From a virus, in the IMG/VR virus record IMGVR_UViG_3300025598_000024, positions 1-64,000 of that record: a DNA stretch of 64,000 nt. The stretch is one strand, 5' to 3'. Under the pieces are notes generated by a model. The model was not told the origin of the DNA. It made no database searches and saw only the letters and a program-made list of their open reading frames with translations. Position numbers and translations under genes: made by a program. Position 1 is the stretch's first letter. The number at the start of each line of letters is the position of its first letter. Positions 51,035 to 58,003 of the stretch are shown piece by piece.

Positions 51035-51041
51035 CCAAGGC
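50968..51041 (-). pseudogene. Chimeric tRNA-Val (TAC) pseudogene
   Basis: The body from the D-arm on is identical to the intact tRNA-Val at 52546-52619, including anticodon TAC, but the 5' acceptor arm is GCCTTGG, which does not pair with the 3' arm AATGTCC. The 5' arm belongs to another tRNA. It looks like the product of recombination between two tRNA genes. Confidence 0.8.
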
Positions 51042-51051
51042 CTATAGTTCT

Positions 51052-51080
51052 AGTATAGTGGTTACCTTGTTCGAGTGCAA
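51052..51080 (-). promoter_or_regulatory. Candidate promoter before the chimeric tRNA
   Basis: On the minus strand TTGCAC (51075-51080), a 17-base spacer and TATACT (51052-51057). It points towards the chimeric tRNA and the gene at 50947. A 6-pair hairpin (ACTCTT/AAGAGT, 51080-51094) overlaps its -35 and might end the upstream transcript. Confidence 0.45.
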
Positions 51081-51154
51081 CTCTTAGCAAGAGTAGAGAT
51101 TGACCACTATGCCATTGACCTTAAGGATTTCCACGGCCTTGTTTGATGAAGCCG

Positions 51155-52423
51155 TTAAATCGACAGAATGCCACCTTGCCTCGGGCCATCCTTGATTGCG
51201 ATCAAGTTGGCGTTCACGTAGCTTATGTCGTGTTCACGGTGCCAATCATTCGGGAAGAACGTAATCAGGCGACTTACCTGGAATCGGCACGTGATCTGGG
51301 GCACGAAGTTGGCGTAGTTGCGATCCGTGAAGTACCAAAAGCTGTTCTCGTTGTAGAACGCTACGTGGGTGGGGTCTTGGAATGCACCACGACCGTCCGT
51401 GCTGGGAGTCAAGGAGAGCAGGATGCCACCGTGTGCGAGCACTCGGTAAAGCTCGTTGAACAACGTCACCTTGTCGGGAATGTGCTCGAGGAAGTCACGA
51501 GCTCGAATGACGCCGACCGAGTTATCAGGCAGCGGGATGCCCTTCGTCACATCAGCCACGATGTCGACACCCGGCCGCTCGTACTGATCCACACCGACGT
51601 ACTGGGGGTGCTTGTTGTGGGCCGCACCGAGGTCGAGGGCGAGCAGGCCCTCACGCTTCGCCCACGCCAGCGCATTGCCTTCGACGTAGGAGTCATACAG
51701 GGCAACCGTGTCGGTTTGGATCGCCTGGTTGATCGTGGGGTCAGACTGGGTATTCCTCGAGTGGACCCGCTGGAGGTAGAGGCACTGGTCGATGAGGTGG
51801 AACGCCGTGTGCTGGAACAGCCGGCACATCAGGTCTTGGTCGTCAAGCACCGTCAGCTCAGGGTTGTACCCACCAGCTGCGTCGTAGGTGGTCTTGCGAA
51901 AGGCTCGGAGGTGGTTCGGTGCGTACCAGATGTAACTAACGTTTTGTGGATACGGCAACATTGAGTTGCACTGCAACACTGATTGGCCGTTCACCTCGAC
52001 TTCGGTGTACTCCCAACCGTGGGCCGGGTTGAAACGCTGATCGTTTCGTGAACCATCTTCATTAATCTGTGCACATTGGCTATAGACGAAACCAACCGAT
52101 GGGTTGGCATCAAAAGCAGCGACCACTTCAGCCAAGGCTTCTTGAGCCAACAAGTCATCGTGGTCGAGTTCCAACAAGAACTCACCACGAGTTTGCTCGC
52201 AGGCATAACGCTTTGCTGCTCCAACACCATGCAGATCGTTGTTCTGCAACACTCGAACCCGAGGATCAGCAACCGGCGGACGCCAGTTGGCTCCATTGTT
52301 CATCACAACAACCCACTCCCAATCGGAGAAGGTCTGAGCTACGAGGCTGTCAAAACATTCATTCAGGAACGTTGGACGGTGGCTCGGCGTGAAGACGCTG
52401 ATGCGCGGTTCGGTGGGGCTCAC
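51155..52423 (-). CDS. Glycosyltransferase-methyltransferase fusion
   Basis: 422 residues from a GTG start that overlaps the stop of a truncated reading frame (GTGA). Residues about 7-215 are a GT2-type glycosyltransferase (ISVFTPSHRPTFLNECFDSL, LELDHDDLL, a late VLDDQDLMCRL). Residues about 255-400 are a SAM-dependent methyltransferase (LALDLGAAHNKHPQYVGVDQYE, ADVTKGIPLPDNSV, FLEHI). The gene is plainly more GC-rich than its neighbours and flanked by the 69-base tRNA repeat, so it was probably acquired. Likely role: modification of a surface glycan. Confidence 0.85.
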   Translation of the reverse strand: MSPTEPRISVFTPSHRPTFLNECFDSLVAQTFSDWEWVVVMNNGANWRPPVADPRVRVLQNNDLHGVGAAKRYACEQTRGEFLLELDHDDLLAQEALAEVVAAFDANPSVGFVYSQCAQINEDGSRNDQRFNPAHGWEYTEVEVNGQSVLQCNSMLPYPQNVSYIWYAPNHLRAFRKTTYDAAGGYNPELTVLDDQDLMCRLFQHTAFHLIDQCLYLQRVHSRNTQSDPTINQAIQTDTVALYDSYVEGNALAWAKREGLLALDLGAAHNKHPQYVGVDQYERPGVDIVADVTKGIPLPDNSVGVIRARDFLEHIPDKVTLFNELYRVLAHGGILLSLTPSTDGRGAFQDPTHVAFYNENSFWYFTDRNYANFVPQITCRFQVSRLITFFPNDWHREHDISYVNANLIAIKDGPRQGGILSI

Positions 52424-52524
52424 TTCTTCGGACGCAGAATGGCCGGCTTAATCCAGTCCCACTCTCCTTTGGCATTCTTGACCTGGAGAGTTGCTCCTAT
52501 ACTGACGCTGAGTTTAATTTCCAT
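52420..52524 (-). pseudogene. Truncated paralogue of the 50070 gene
   Basis: 34 codons. The first 26 residues, ending IKP, match the start of the intact gene at 49768-50070 (DNA diverged, so an old paralogue); the frame then enters the GC-rich block and stops after 8 foreign residues. The stop is overlapped by the GTG of the glycosyltransferase gene, so this remnant may now serve as its translation leader. Confidence 0.75.
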
Positions 52525-52543
52525 GTTTTCCTTTCTTACTTGG

Positions 52544-52612
52544 AGTGGACATTGAGGGACTCGAACCCCCGACCCTCTGGATGTAAGCCAGATGCTCTAA
52601 CCAACTGAGCTA
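52544..52612. repeat. Direct repeat, copy 2
   Basis: 69 bases identical to 50966-51034, within the intact tRNA-Val gene. Recombination between the copies would delete about 1.58 kb including the glycosyltransferase gene. Confidence 0.9.
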
Positions 52613-52619
52613 AATGTCC
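52546..52619 (-). tRNA. tRNA-Val (TAC)
   Basis: 74 bases, perfect acceptor GGACATT/AATGTCC, normal D- and T-arms (TTCGAGT loop), anticodon TAC. No encoded CCA. It is the intact partner of the chimeric copy at 50968. Confidence 0.94.
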
Positions 52620-52628
52620 TAAAAATTG

Positions 52629-52787
52629 CTACTCTTCAGGTGGAGAAAAGAGATACAATTCTTCTGTGTCATAAGCCTGTAAATCATCTGGGAATGATGA
52701 AAACTCTACTACTGCTTTACCATCAGAAGTAAAGCCAATAATCTTTCCAATTTCGATTGCTACGTAATCACCAGCTTTTAATGTCAT
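52629..52787 (-). CDS. Small KOW/SH3-like protein
   Basis: 52 residues: MTLKAGDYVAIEIGKIIGFTSDGKAVVEFSSFP, a compact beta-barrel pattern, then an acidic tail. It lies between tRNA-Val and the 52803 gene. AAAGG precedes the ATG. The function is unknown. Confidence 0.68.
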   Translation of the reverse strand: MTLKAGDYVAIEIGKIIGFTSDGKAVVEFSSFPDDLQAYDTEELYLFSPPEE

Positions 52788-52802
52788 TTGTTTGCCTTTC
52801 TT

Positions 52803-53027
52803 TTAGTTGACGTACGTGATCTTACCACGTTCTGCATCAGTGTCAAACTCTAGTGGGATCTCTGTGAGCAGGTCCCAGATCTGCACTGCATCGCATGGCC
52901 ATGAGATATTGTACACGCCGTTTGGCCCTGCGCAACCACGGCACAGGCTAACGCTAGTGCCAGCGCCTTGTGCCTGGATCATTGGTGAGTGCTTCATTAC
53001 CAGTTCGTATGGTGCATAGTTGTTCAT
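52803..53027 (-). CDS. Small Cys-pair protein
   Basis: 74 residues. CRGCAGPNGVYNISWPCDAVQIWDLL contains a Cys trio of the type C-x2-C...PC-D, as in the small zinc-knuckle proteins of the plus-strand region. It overlaps ThyX by 4 bases. Confidence 0.72.
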   Translation of the reverse strand: MNNYAPYELVMKHSPMIQAQGAGTSVSLCRGCAGPNGVYNISWPCDAVQIWDLLTEIPLEFDTDAERGKITYVN

Positions 53028-53701
53028 GGTGCGACCCTACCATTCTCGTTCCATGCCTCGTATGTTACCGGCATGGCTTGTTTAAAAAACTCTTCGACAG
53101 CACGAGCATAGTCCTGAATCTCCTGTTGTGCATGCCGCTCTGCTCTAAGGCTCAAGAACGCCATCAATGACCTGGCGTTCACTGTCCAGATCCATTCAGT
53201 GTATGCGTTCACTGGCAGTACAATGCGTGCCAGCTCTGGTGCTACCCCACATGCTAGCAGAGTTTTGTAGCCCTGGAATGCACTGCTTGACGCTGAGTCA
53301 ATCAGCCCTGCGATAGCAGGTTCATTCATGACTTCGTACTCGTAGGCTCCTGGCTTGCCAACACGCTTGCGGATGTGATCACGGTCAGGAACATAGTAGC
53401 CCATGTCGATCTCGGTGTAACGACCGCTCACCTCATTGAATGAGTTGCCAATACGATGACGGATCCATTCCCTGGCCACAAAGATTGGCAGGCGAACACA
53501 GAACTTGAAGTAGGTGTGTTCGAATGGTGAACCATGCCGGTTACGCATAAGGTAACCGATCAGTTTGTCATCGCCAGGTTCCATCTGTTCATGGCTGGTA
53601 TGGAAAGACACGCGTGCAGCGTTAACCACGTCCAGGTCACTGGCACTGCTGTCTAACAGTGTGACGAACCCATCGTTATGTACTTTGATTGTATTTTCCA
53701 T
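53024..53701 (-). CDS. thyX: FAD-dependent thymidylate synthase ThyX
   Basis: 225 residues from the ATG at 53701. The ThyX motif RHRxxSxNExSxR appears as RHRIGNSFNEVSGRY (81-95). The flanking RNRHGSPFEH and late NARSLMAFLSLRAERHAQQEIQ, with the Arg that binds dUMP, are present. It makes dTMP from dUMP for phage DNA. A longer frame into the tRNA is rejected. Confidence 0.95.
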   Translation of the reverse strand: MENTIKVHNDGFVTLLDSSASDLDVVNAARVSFHTSHEQMEPGDDKLIGYLMRNRHGSPFEHTYFKFCVRLPIFVAREWIRHRIGNSFNEVSGRYTEIDMGYYVPDRDHIRKRVGKPGAYEYEVMNEPAIAGLIDSASSSAFQGYKTLLACGVAPELARIVLPVNAYTEWIWTVNARSLMAFLSLRAERHAQQEIQDYARAVEEFFKQAMPVTYEAWNENGRVAP

Positions 53702-53703
53702 GG

Positions 53704-53777
53704 AGCCGAGAGTGGGATTCGAACCCACGACATCTTTATTACAAGTAAAGCACTCTGACCAACTGAGCTATCTCGGC
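53704..53777 (-). tRNA. tRNA-Thr (TGT)
   Basis: 74 bases, acceptor GCCGAGA/TCTCGGC, anticodon stem CTTTA/TAAAG with loop CTTGTAA, T-loop TTCGAAT. It lies 2 bases before ThyX on the same strand. Confidence 0.94.
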
Positions 53778-53782
53778 GGGTG

Positions 53783-53855
53783 TACCCCTGGCACGAATCG
53801 AACGCGCAACCTAGTGGGTAGAAACCACTTGCTCTATCCATTGAGCTACAGGGGC
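53783..53855 (-). tRNA. tRNA-Arg (TCT)
   Basis: 73 bases, acceptor GCCCCTG/CAGGGGT with G1-U72, anticodon stem AGTGG/CCACT and anticodon TCT. The T-stem GCGCG/CGTGC holds one mismatch-like pair but the T-loop is normal. It reads AGA/AGG. Confidence 0.9.
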
Positions 53856-53860
53856 ATATT

Positions 53861-54037
53861 CTAGTGGGTGATGTCATGCTCCTTGTCGAACTGCTTGTGA
53901 ATCTTCTGCCAGATCCGTTTACGACCCAGGTAGTAACCCAGTGTGAACACAATGATCTCTTCTATCACACTCACAATGCTTTCCGCAATCAGATGATTGG
54001 GATCGGTGAGAATGCTCCACCAGGTCTCGTGATGCAT
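53861..54037 (-). CDS. Small single-pass membrane protein
   Basis: 58 residues with a hydrophobic stretch (LIAESIVSVIEEIIVFTLGYYLG) and a basic tail. It lies between tRNA-Arg and the gene at 54040 and is too short for usual gene calling. Confidence 0.6.
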   Translation of the reverse strand: MHHETWWSILTDPNHLIAESIVSVIEEIIVFTLGYYLGRKRIWQKIHKQFDKEHDITH

Positions 54038-54039
54038 GG

Positions 54040-54279
54040 CTAACTCCCTGTGTCGTAGATGTTATCGCTGATCCCGTTCTGCCGCAAGATCTCGATTGCC
54101 TCATAGTAGTACGGGTTGCTCATCACACTAGCAGCCGGTGCTGCTGTCTTCAACACACTCTTCACCCACATCTTGTTAGCGTCATAGTTTACGAATGCAT
54201 CGATCAGCTTGGGCTGTACCGGTACCTTGGCCAGTTCCAGGATGATCCTTGCTGCCCATCGTATATCTTTAGTTGTCAT
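54040..54279 (-). CDS. Hypothetical protein
   Basis: 79 residues, helical, with ASVMSNPYYYEAIEILRQNG near the end. It sits 12 bases from a tRNA 3' fragment. No family is recognised. Confidence 0.68.
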   Translation of the reverse strand: MTTKDIRWAARIILELAKVPVQPKLIDAFVNYDANKMWVKSVLKTAAPAASVMSNPYYYEAIEILRQNGISDNIYDTGS

Positions 54280-54290
54280 TGTTACCTCCG

Positions 54291-54322
54291 TACCCTGAGG
54301 GGGACTTGAACCCCCACCCCAT
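54291..54322 (-). pseudogene. tRNA 3' half
   Basis: A T-arm with a perfect stem GGGGG/CCCCC and loop TTCAAGT, then acceptor 3' arm TCAGGGT and discriminator A. No 5' half is adjacent. Its acceptor can pair over 7 positions (one G-U) with the orphan 5' half at 54926-54961. Confidence 0.75.
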
Positions 54323-54333
54323 GGAGTATACCA

Positions 54334-54783
54334 TTATTTTTTCTTGTGTGCTGCTGTTTTCAATGCATGGCAGTTAGGGCACAAAATTTGTAAGTTCTCC
54401 AAAGAATTATCAAAATGATCACTGTTGATATGGTCTAGCTCTAGCGGTGCTGGTTGCCCCAACCATTCTGTTATCCCACAGACCTCACAAATGGCTTCTT
54501 TAATACCCTCCTTGATAAGTTTTAACCTTAACTTCCCAGAATGGATTGGCTGCCTATTAGATAGGTACTCTTCGATATCAACTTTATTCCTGGCTGGTCT
54601 TCCTTTTGTAAAGCTTTTGCCAACAAAATGTGAGTAATCAATACCTGCTTTTACAGCCCTATTTTTTAAATGGGTTTGTGACCCAGTCATTGGTTTTACG
54701 CCTATTTTTCTGCATGTATCAGCCCATGTAGTAGATGAAGCCACTGCATCAGCCAACTGTTGATCTGTATATCTATGTTTCAT
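54334..54783 (-). CDS. HNH homing-type endonuclease
   Basis: 149 residues. N-terminal HTH-like basic part, then CEVCGITEWLGQPAPLELDHINSDHFDNSLENLQILCPNCHALKTAAHKKK with the two zinc knuckles and the H-N-H core. AT-rich compared with the genome. It lies between a tRNA-Leu gene and an orphan tRNA 3' half, so it probably targets or once targeted a tRNA locus. Confidence 0.9.
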   Translation of the reverse strand: MKHRYTDQQLADAVASSTTWADTCRKIGVKPMTGSQTHLKNRAVKAGIDYSHFVGKSFTKGRPARNKVDIEEYLSNRQPIHSGKLRLKLIKEGIKEAICEVCGITEWLGQPAPLELDHINSDHFDNSLENLQILCPNCHALKTAAHKKK

Positions 54784-54837
54784 GTATACTATAACACCAC
54801 GTATACACTTTTACATTGTTTACATTGTTTTATATTG

Positions 54838-54921
54838 TGCCCCCGGTCAGACTCGAACTGACAAGACCTTACGGTCATTACCTCCTAAGGGTAACGTGTT
54901 TACCTATTTCACCACGGGGGC
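54838..54921 (-). tRNA. tRNA-Leu (TAG)
   Basis: 84 bases, acceptor GCCCCCG/CGGGGGC, anticodon stem TTACC/GGTAA with anticodon TAG, class II variable arm (GACCGTAAGGTC) and T-loop TTCGAGT. Confidence 0.92.
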
Positions 54922-54925
54922 ATAT

Positions 54926-54961
54926 CAAACCTGGCGCGTCTGCCTATTCCGCCATCAGGGC
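54926..54961 (-). pseudogene. tRNA-Leu 5' half
   Basis: GCCCTGA acceptor arm, TG, then GCGGAATAGGCAGACGC and the 5' side of an anticodon stem, ending before the loop; this is the 5' half of a tRNA-Leu. The tRNA-Leu (TAG) gene starts right after. The likely 3' half is at 54291-54322. Confidence 0.72.
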
Positions 54962-54965
54962 TCTG

Positions 54966-55039
54966 TGCCCCAGGTGGGATTCGAACCCACACTACAAGGA
55001 TTTTAAGTCCTCCTCCTCTGCCTGTTGGGATACTAGGGC
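54966..55039 (-). tRNA. tRNA with TAA anticodon (Leu-type, short variable loop)
   Basis: 74 bases, acceptor GCCCTAG/CTGGGGC, anticodon stem GAGGA/TCCTT with loop CTTAAAA and a normal T-arm. The anticodon TAA would read UUA (Leu), but the variable loop is short, unlike normal tRNA-Leu, and the D-stem is weak. Identity by charging is therefore uncertain. Confidence 0.75.
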
Positions 55040-55044
55040 TTCTG

Positions 55045-55126
55045 TGGGCCAGGTAGGATTCGAACCTACGTAGCTTTACGCGGCGGTTTTACAGACCGCT
55101 TCCTTTGGCCGCTCGGACACTGACCC
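55045..55126 (-). tRNA. tRNA-Tyr (GTA)
   Basis: 82 bases, class II, acceptor GGGTCAG/CTGGCCC (one G-U), anticodon stem GCGGT/ACCGC with loop CTGTAAA, variable arm, T-loop TTCGAAT. Confidence 0.93.
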
Positions 55127-55137
55127 ATTCTACTGCG

Positions 55138-55211
55138 TCGGAATGACAGGATTCGAACCTGCGACATCTGCGTCCCAAACGCAGCGCTCTACCAAGCTGA
55201 GCTACATTCCG
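55138..55211 (-). tRNA. tRNA-Pro (TGG)
   Basis: 74 bases, acceptor CGGAATG/CATTCCG, anticodon stem CTGCG/CGCAG with loop TTTGGGA, T-loop TTCGAAT. Confidence 0.94.
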
Positions 55212-55221
55212 TATACTGTTG

Positions 55222-55292
55222 TCCTCCTGGAGGGTACCGCCCCCTCTTTTCAGGATTAAAAGTCCCGTACATCACTTTAATGTTTCAGGAGG
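55222..55292 (-). tRNA. Aberrant tRNA-Lys-like cloverleaf (TTT)
   Basis: 71 bases fold with exact tRNA geometry: acceptor CCTCCTG/CAGGAGG (7), 2 linker bases, D-stem ACAT/ATGT (4) with a 7-base loop, 1 base, anticodon stem CGGGA/TCCTG (5, one G-U) with loop CTTTTAA, 4-base variable loop, T-stem GAGGG/CCCTC (5) with a 7-base loop, then a discriminator A. But the T-loop is GGCGGTA, not TTCxAxT, and the D-loop lacks GG, so standard finders would probably miss it. The 5' arm overlaps the stop of the HNH gene at 55285. A functional charge is unproven. Confidence 0.55.
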
Positions 55293-55770
55293 TTAAATAT
55301 TCTTCTATTGATTCTTTCTTTTTTTCATACCATCCTAGTCTGATGTTGCAACTATAGCACAGTAACCCTCTAACGCTACCAGTTTTGTGATCGTGATCAA
55401 CACAAAAGTTTTTACCAGTAGAGCACCTATCGATCTTGCATATTCCACAGCGATGGTTTTGACCCTCTAGCATACTGTAGTAATCAGCAATAGTCAAACC
55501 AAATTTTCTAGTAGCAGATTTTATATTAAAACAATTTCTACAATATGCATTTTTATTGTTATCACCTTTGTAGGCACCACAGTATAAACATGGTTTTGGT
55601 GATGGTACATAACTGGAGTACCTAACTGAATGCTGTGCTCTAGCTGCGCAGCTTTGAGAACAGTATAATCCTATATTCTTTTTTACTTGATAGGCATATC
55701 TTTTATATACATTGCTACAGTCAGTTCTACTGCATATTACTTGCTCTGATGTTCTAGTAGTCATAGTCAC
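55285..55770 (-). CDS. Endonuclease VII-like HNH nuclease
   Basis: 161 residues (or 159 from an ATG at 55764). Three Cys pairs (CSRTDC, CSQSC, CLYC) precede FGLTIADYYSMLEGQNHRCGIC and VDHDHKTGSVRGLLCYSCN of the endonuclease VII/HNH fold. It lacks the long front of its relative at 31752. AT-rich; inserted between a tRNA 5' half and the cloverleaf at 55222. Probably a homing nuclease of tRNA loci. Confidence 0.85.
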   Translation of the reverse strand: MTMTTRTSEQVICSRTDCSNVYKRYAYQVKKNIGLYCSQSCAARAQHSVRYSSYVPSPKPCLYCGAYKGDNNKNAYCRNCFNIKSATRKFGLTIADYYSMLEGQNHRCGICKIDRCSTGKNFCVDHDHKTGSVRGLLCYSCNIRLGWYEKKKESIEEYLTS

Positions 55771-55802
55771 TCTCCTGTGGCTACTAGTGCAAGTACAAGT
55801 AT

Positions 55803-55837
55803 GAATTAAATCACTCTACCAACTGAGTTACAGGGGC
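55803..55837 (-). pseudogene. tRNA 5' half
   Basis: GCCCCTG acceptor arm, TA, an intact D-arm (ACTC/GAGT) and the start of an anticodon stem; then it is lost into the leader of the HNH gene. The upstream gene at 55828 ends inside it (stop TAA at 55828-55830), so its last codons derive from tRNA sequence. Confidence 0.75.
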
Positions 55838-56145
55838 ATGTAATCGTACTCCCAATCATCCATGCTACCCAACCTTACCAGATGCATGCAAGGATCGTCA
55901 CCTCTATCCCAGGCCTGCTCTTCAGTGGGATGCACAGGGTACCCATCGTGTGTGTTGCAGAACTGCTCACTACAGTAGCCGTTCTCCACGCCATAGTTCA
56001 ACCACTGCTCAAAGTCCATCCTGGCATCTCGCTGCTCTTGACAGGTGCAGTACCAGTCAAAGTGAATACGGAATGCCTGTCGCCTGCAGTTCAGGCAGTG
56101 CTTGACGCCTTCGCTGTCTGTGTCTACTTCAGTCTTGTGTACCAT
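55828..56145 (-). CDS. Cys-rich hypothetical protein
   Basis: 105 residues from the ATG at 56145. CLNCRR, CTCQEQ, CSEQFCNTHDGYP and a late CMH are shared, in part, by small phage zinc proteins. Its last residues MPL lie in a tRNA 5' half, so the true C-terminus may have been lost when the HNH gene came in. Confidence 0.68.
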   Translation of the reverse strand: MVHKTEVDTDSEGVKHCLNCRRQAFRIHFDWYCTCQEQRDARMDFEQWLNYGVENGYCSEQFCNTHDGYPVHPTEEQAWDRGDDPCMHLVRLGSMDDWEYDYMPL

Positions 56146-56147
56146 TT

Positions 56148-56783
56148 CTACCAACGCCCCGGTTCATAATAGTTAAAAAGAACTGCGATATCATCACAGT
56201 ATATCACGTTCTCTTTGGTTTGATAAGCAATAACCTCATCTATAAATATACCATCACCCGATGGGTGAAGCGGTACCCTGAACTGTTTGAGAATCTTTCC
56301 AGTCAGAAAGATCTGTTCAATACTAACATGATCTCTCCTGGCCGACTCAGGGGTTGCGTTAAGACGTGTCGGAGGGTGAGCGCTCTCTGGTGCATGACCT
56401 TCAGGCAGCCTGTACCCTCTTTCCATTGCTGTGATAATAACGTCAGATGCTTTACCCTGTGACTTGACAAGATTTATTCTGTCTGCTAGGTCTTTGAAAA
56501 ACGTAGGGTCGTATGCATCATCATCATTTAAAAAGCACCAGTACTCATCGTCTTTAACATGATTAGCAATAAACCAATTTAATGACGTGTTGCTACGCGC
56601 CCAAAATTCTGTTGCATCATTGGGGCAACGATACGATATAATCCAGTCCTCATCGAACTGAAGACCAAATCCAAGATCATCATCAACTATTACGTGCCAG
56701 ATAACGTCATGCATACTGAGCATATGTTTTAGAAGAGGTATGTTTTTGAACCTCATCATTGGCGTTACAACATTAAAACGCAT
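56148..56783 (-). CDS. Glycosyltransferase, GT-A fold
   Basis: 211 residues. FNVVTPMMRFKNIPLLKHML, VIVDDD, and YWCFLNDDDAYDPTFF (DxD) are marks of a GT-A enzyme. A late IFIDEVIAYQTK gives the acid/base region. It overlaps the methyltransferase gene by one base and is the last gene of the sugar cassette. Confidence 0.82.
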   Translation of the reverse strand: MRFNVVTPMMRFKNIPLLKHMLSMHDVIWHVIVDDDLGFGLQFDEDWIISYRCPNDATEFWARSNTSLNWFIANHVKDDEYWCFLNDDDAYDPTFFKDLADRINLVKSQGKASDVIITAMERGYRLPEGHAPESAHPPTRLNATPESARRDHVSIEQIFLTGKILKQFRVPLHPSGDGIFIDEVIAYQTKENVIYCDDIAVLFNYYEPGRW

Positions 56784-58003
56784 CAGTGCCCGATGATCTC
56801 AAACTTTGGGCAAGGCACAATAAACTTGCCACCATCCCGCAAGTAATCCTGTTCACGCGCCACAAATTCATTGATGAAGTGCCATGGTAATACCAGCAGG
56901 TAGTCGGGCTTGGCTGCTCGCATCTCTTCTTCACTGTAGATAGGGATCTCAGTGCCTACCGTCTTCAGGCCAAACTTGTAGTGGCTACGCTCAGCGATAC
57001 CATCAATAAGAGTGTGATCTAGACCAAAGTATTGTAGAAGGGTGTTACCCTTGGTGCTTGCACCATAACCCCAGACGGTCTTGCCCTCAGCTTTTGCCTG
57101 CTTGATAAAGCTATAGGTCTGCTCCTTGAGATCCAGCAAACGCTGATAGAACTCGCTCCATACTTCAGGAGTGTTATACCCCTTTGCTTCTTCATACTCT
57201 AGCAATGAGTTGACACGGTAGTTGCACACATCACGGTATGGTTGAGTACCAAAGCGTGTGATATCAGCTCCACTCTTCATGGCATAAACACGGAAAGAAC
57301 CACCGTTGATATCATTCAGCTGAGTATCTATGATCTGAAAACCGTTCTCATTAAACAGTTTCTTTATCGATGCTAGCGAATGATAGTACAGGTGCTCATG
57401 ACAAATATTATCAAAAGCCATCTGCTCAATCATGAGTGGTGTGTAGCTCATCTGCACAACCAGCAGTCCATCATCATTCATGACGCTGGCAAGGTCCTGT
57501 AGAAATACGTCAGGGTGCTCCAGGTCATAAAACATTGCAATGATAGTAACCACGTCAGCCTTGGTGTGACCAAGGGGCGAGTTGCGATATGCTTCAGCAG
57601 AAAAATAATCCTGAATAATCAGATCAGCATGATGTGAGGACTCTGCCTTGAACGTGTCATCTACCGGATCGATACCAATTCGGGTATATCCACCAGGAAC
57701 AAAGCTGAGCAGGGTGCCATCATTACAAGCGATATCTAGCCACACAGGTGATTCAGGCATCTTGTATGTTGAATGAATAGACTCTACAATGCCCTTAAGC
57801 TCATTAGTCATTGTTGCATTAATGCCAGACCGGTACCAGTAGCGACCATACATAAACTCGCCGGGTGTTACTTCTTCCAGCCGTGCAGCCTTACGTTGTT
57901 CATCAAACACCATCTTTAGACCGACGCGACCAGCACGGTAGTCTTCACCAGGCTTGACGAAGTCTGATACGTACAATTCACCTAGGTCGAATAGTTCTTT
58001 CAT
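56783..58003 (-). CDS. SAM-dependent C-methyltransferase-like protein
   Basis: 406 residues. VWLDIACNDGTLLSFVPGGYTRIGIDP is the SAM motif; FDNICHEHLYYHSLASIKKLFNENGFQI and the C-terminal domain with VWGYGASTKGNTLLQYFGL match NDP-hexose C-methyltransferases (TylCIII/NovU type). The N-terminal zinc site of that family is reduced. It may make a branched sugar that the neighbouring transferases use. Confidence 0.86.
   Translation of the reverse strand: MKELFDLGELYVSDFVKPGEDYRAGRVGLKMVFDEQRKAARLEEVTPGEFMYGRYWYRSGINATMTNELKGIVESIHSTYKMPESPVWLDIACNDGTLLSFVPGGYTRIGIDPVDDTFKAESSHHADLIIQDYFSAEAYRNSPLGHTKADVVTIIAMFYDLEHPDVFLQDLASVMNDDGLLVVQMSYTPLMIEQMAFDNICHEHLYYHSLASIKKLFNENGFQIIDTQLNDINGGSFRVYAMKSGADITRFGTQPYRDVCNYRVNSLLEYEEAKGYNTPEVWSEFYQRLLDLKEQTYSFIKQAKAEGKTVWGYGASTKGNTLLQYFGLDHTLIDGIAERSHYKFGLKTVGTEIPIYSEEEMRAAKPDYLLVLPWHFINEFVAREQDYLRDGGKFIVPCPKFEIIGH

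Noticed and set aside
50966-52612. The 69-base direct repeats as attachment sites of an integrated element
   Set aside because: No integrase is present between them and the block holds only one gene; homologous recombination between tRNA genes explains it better.
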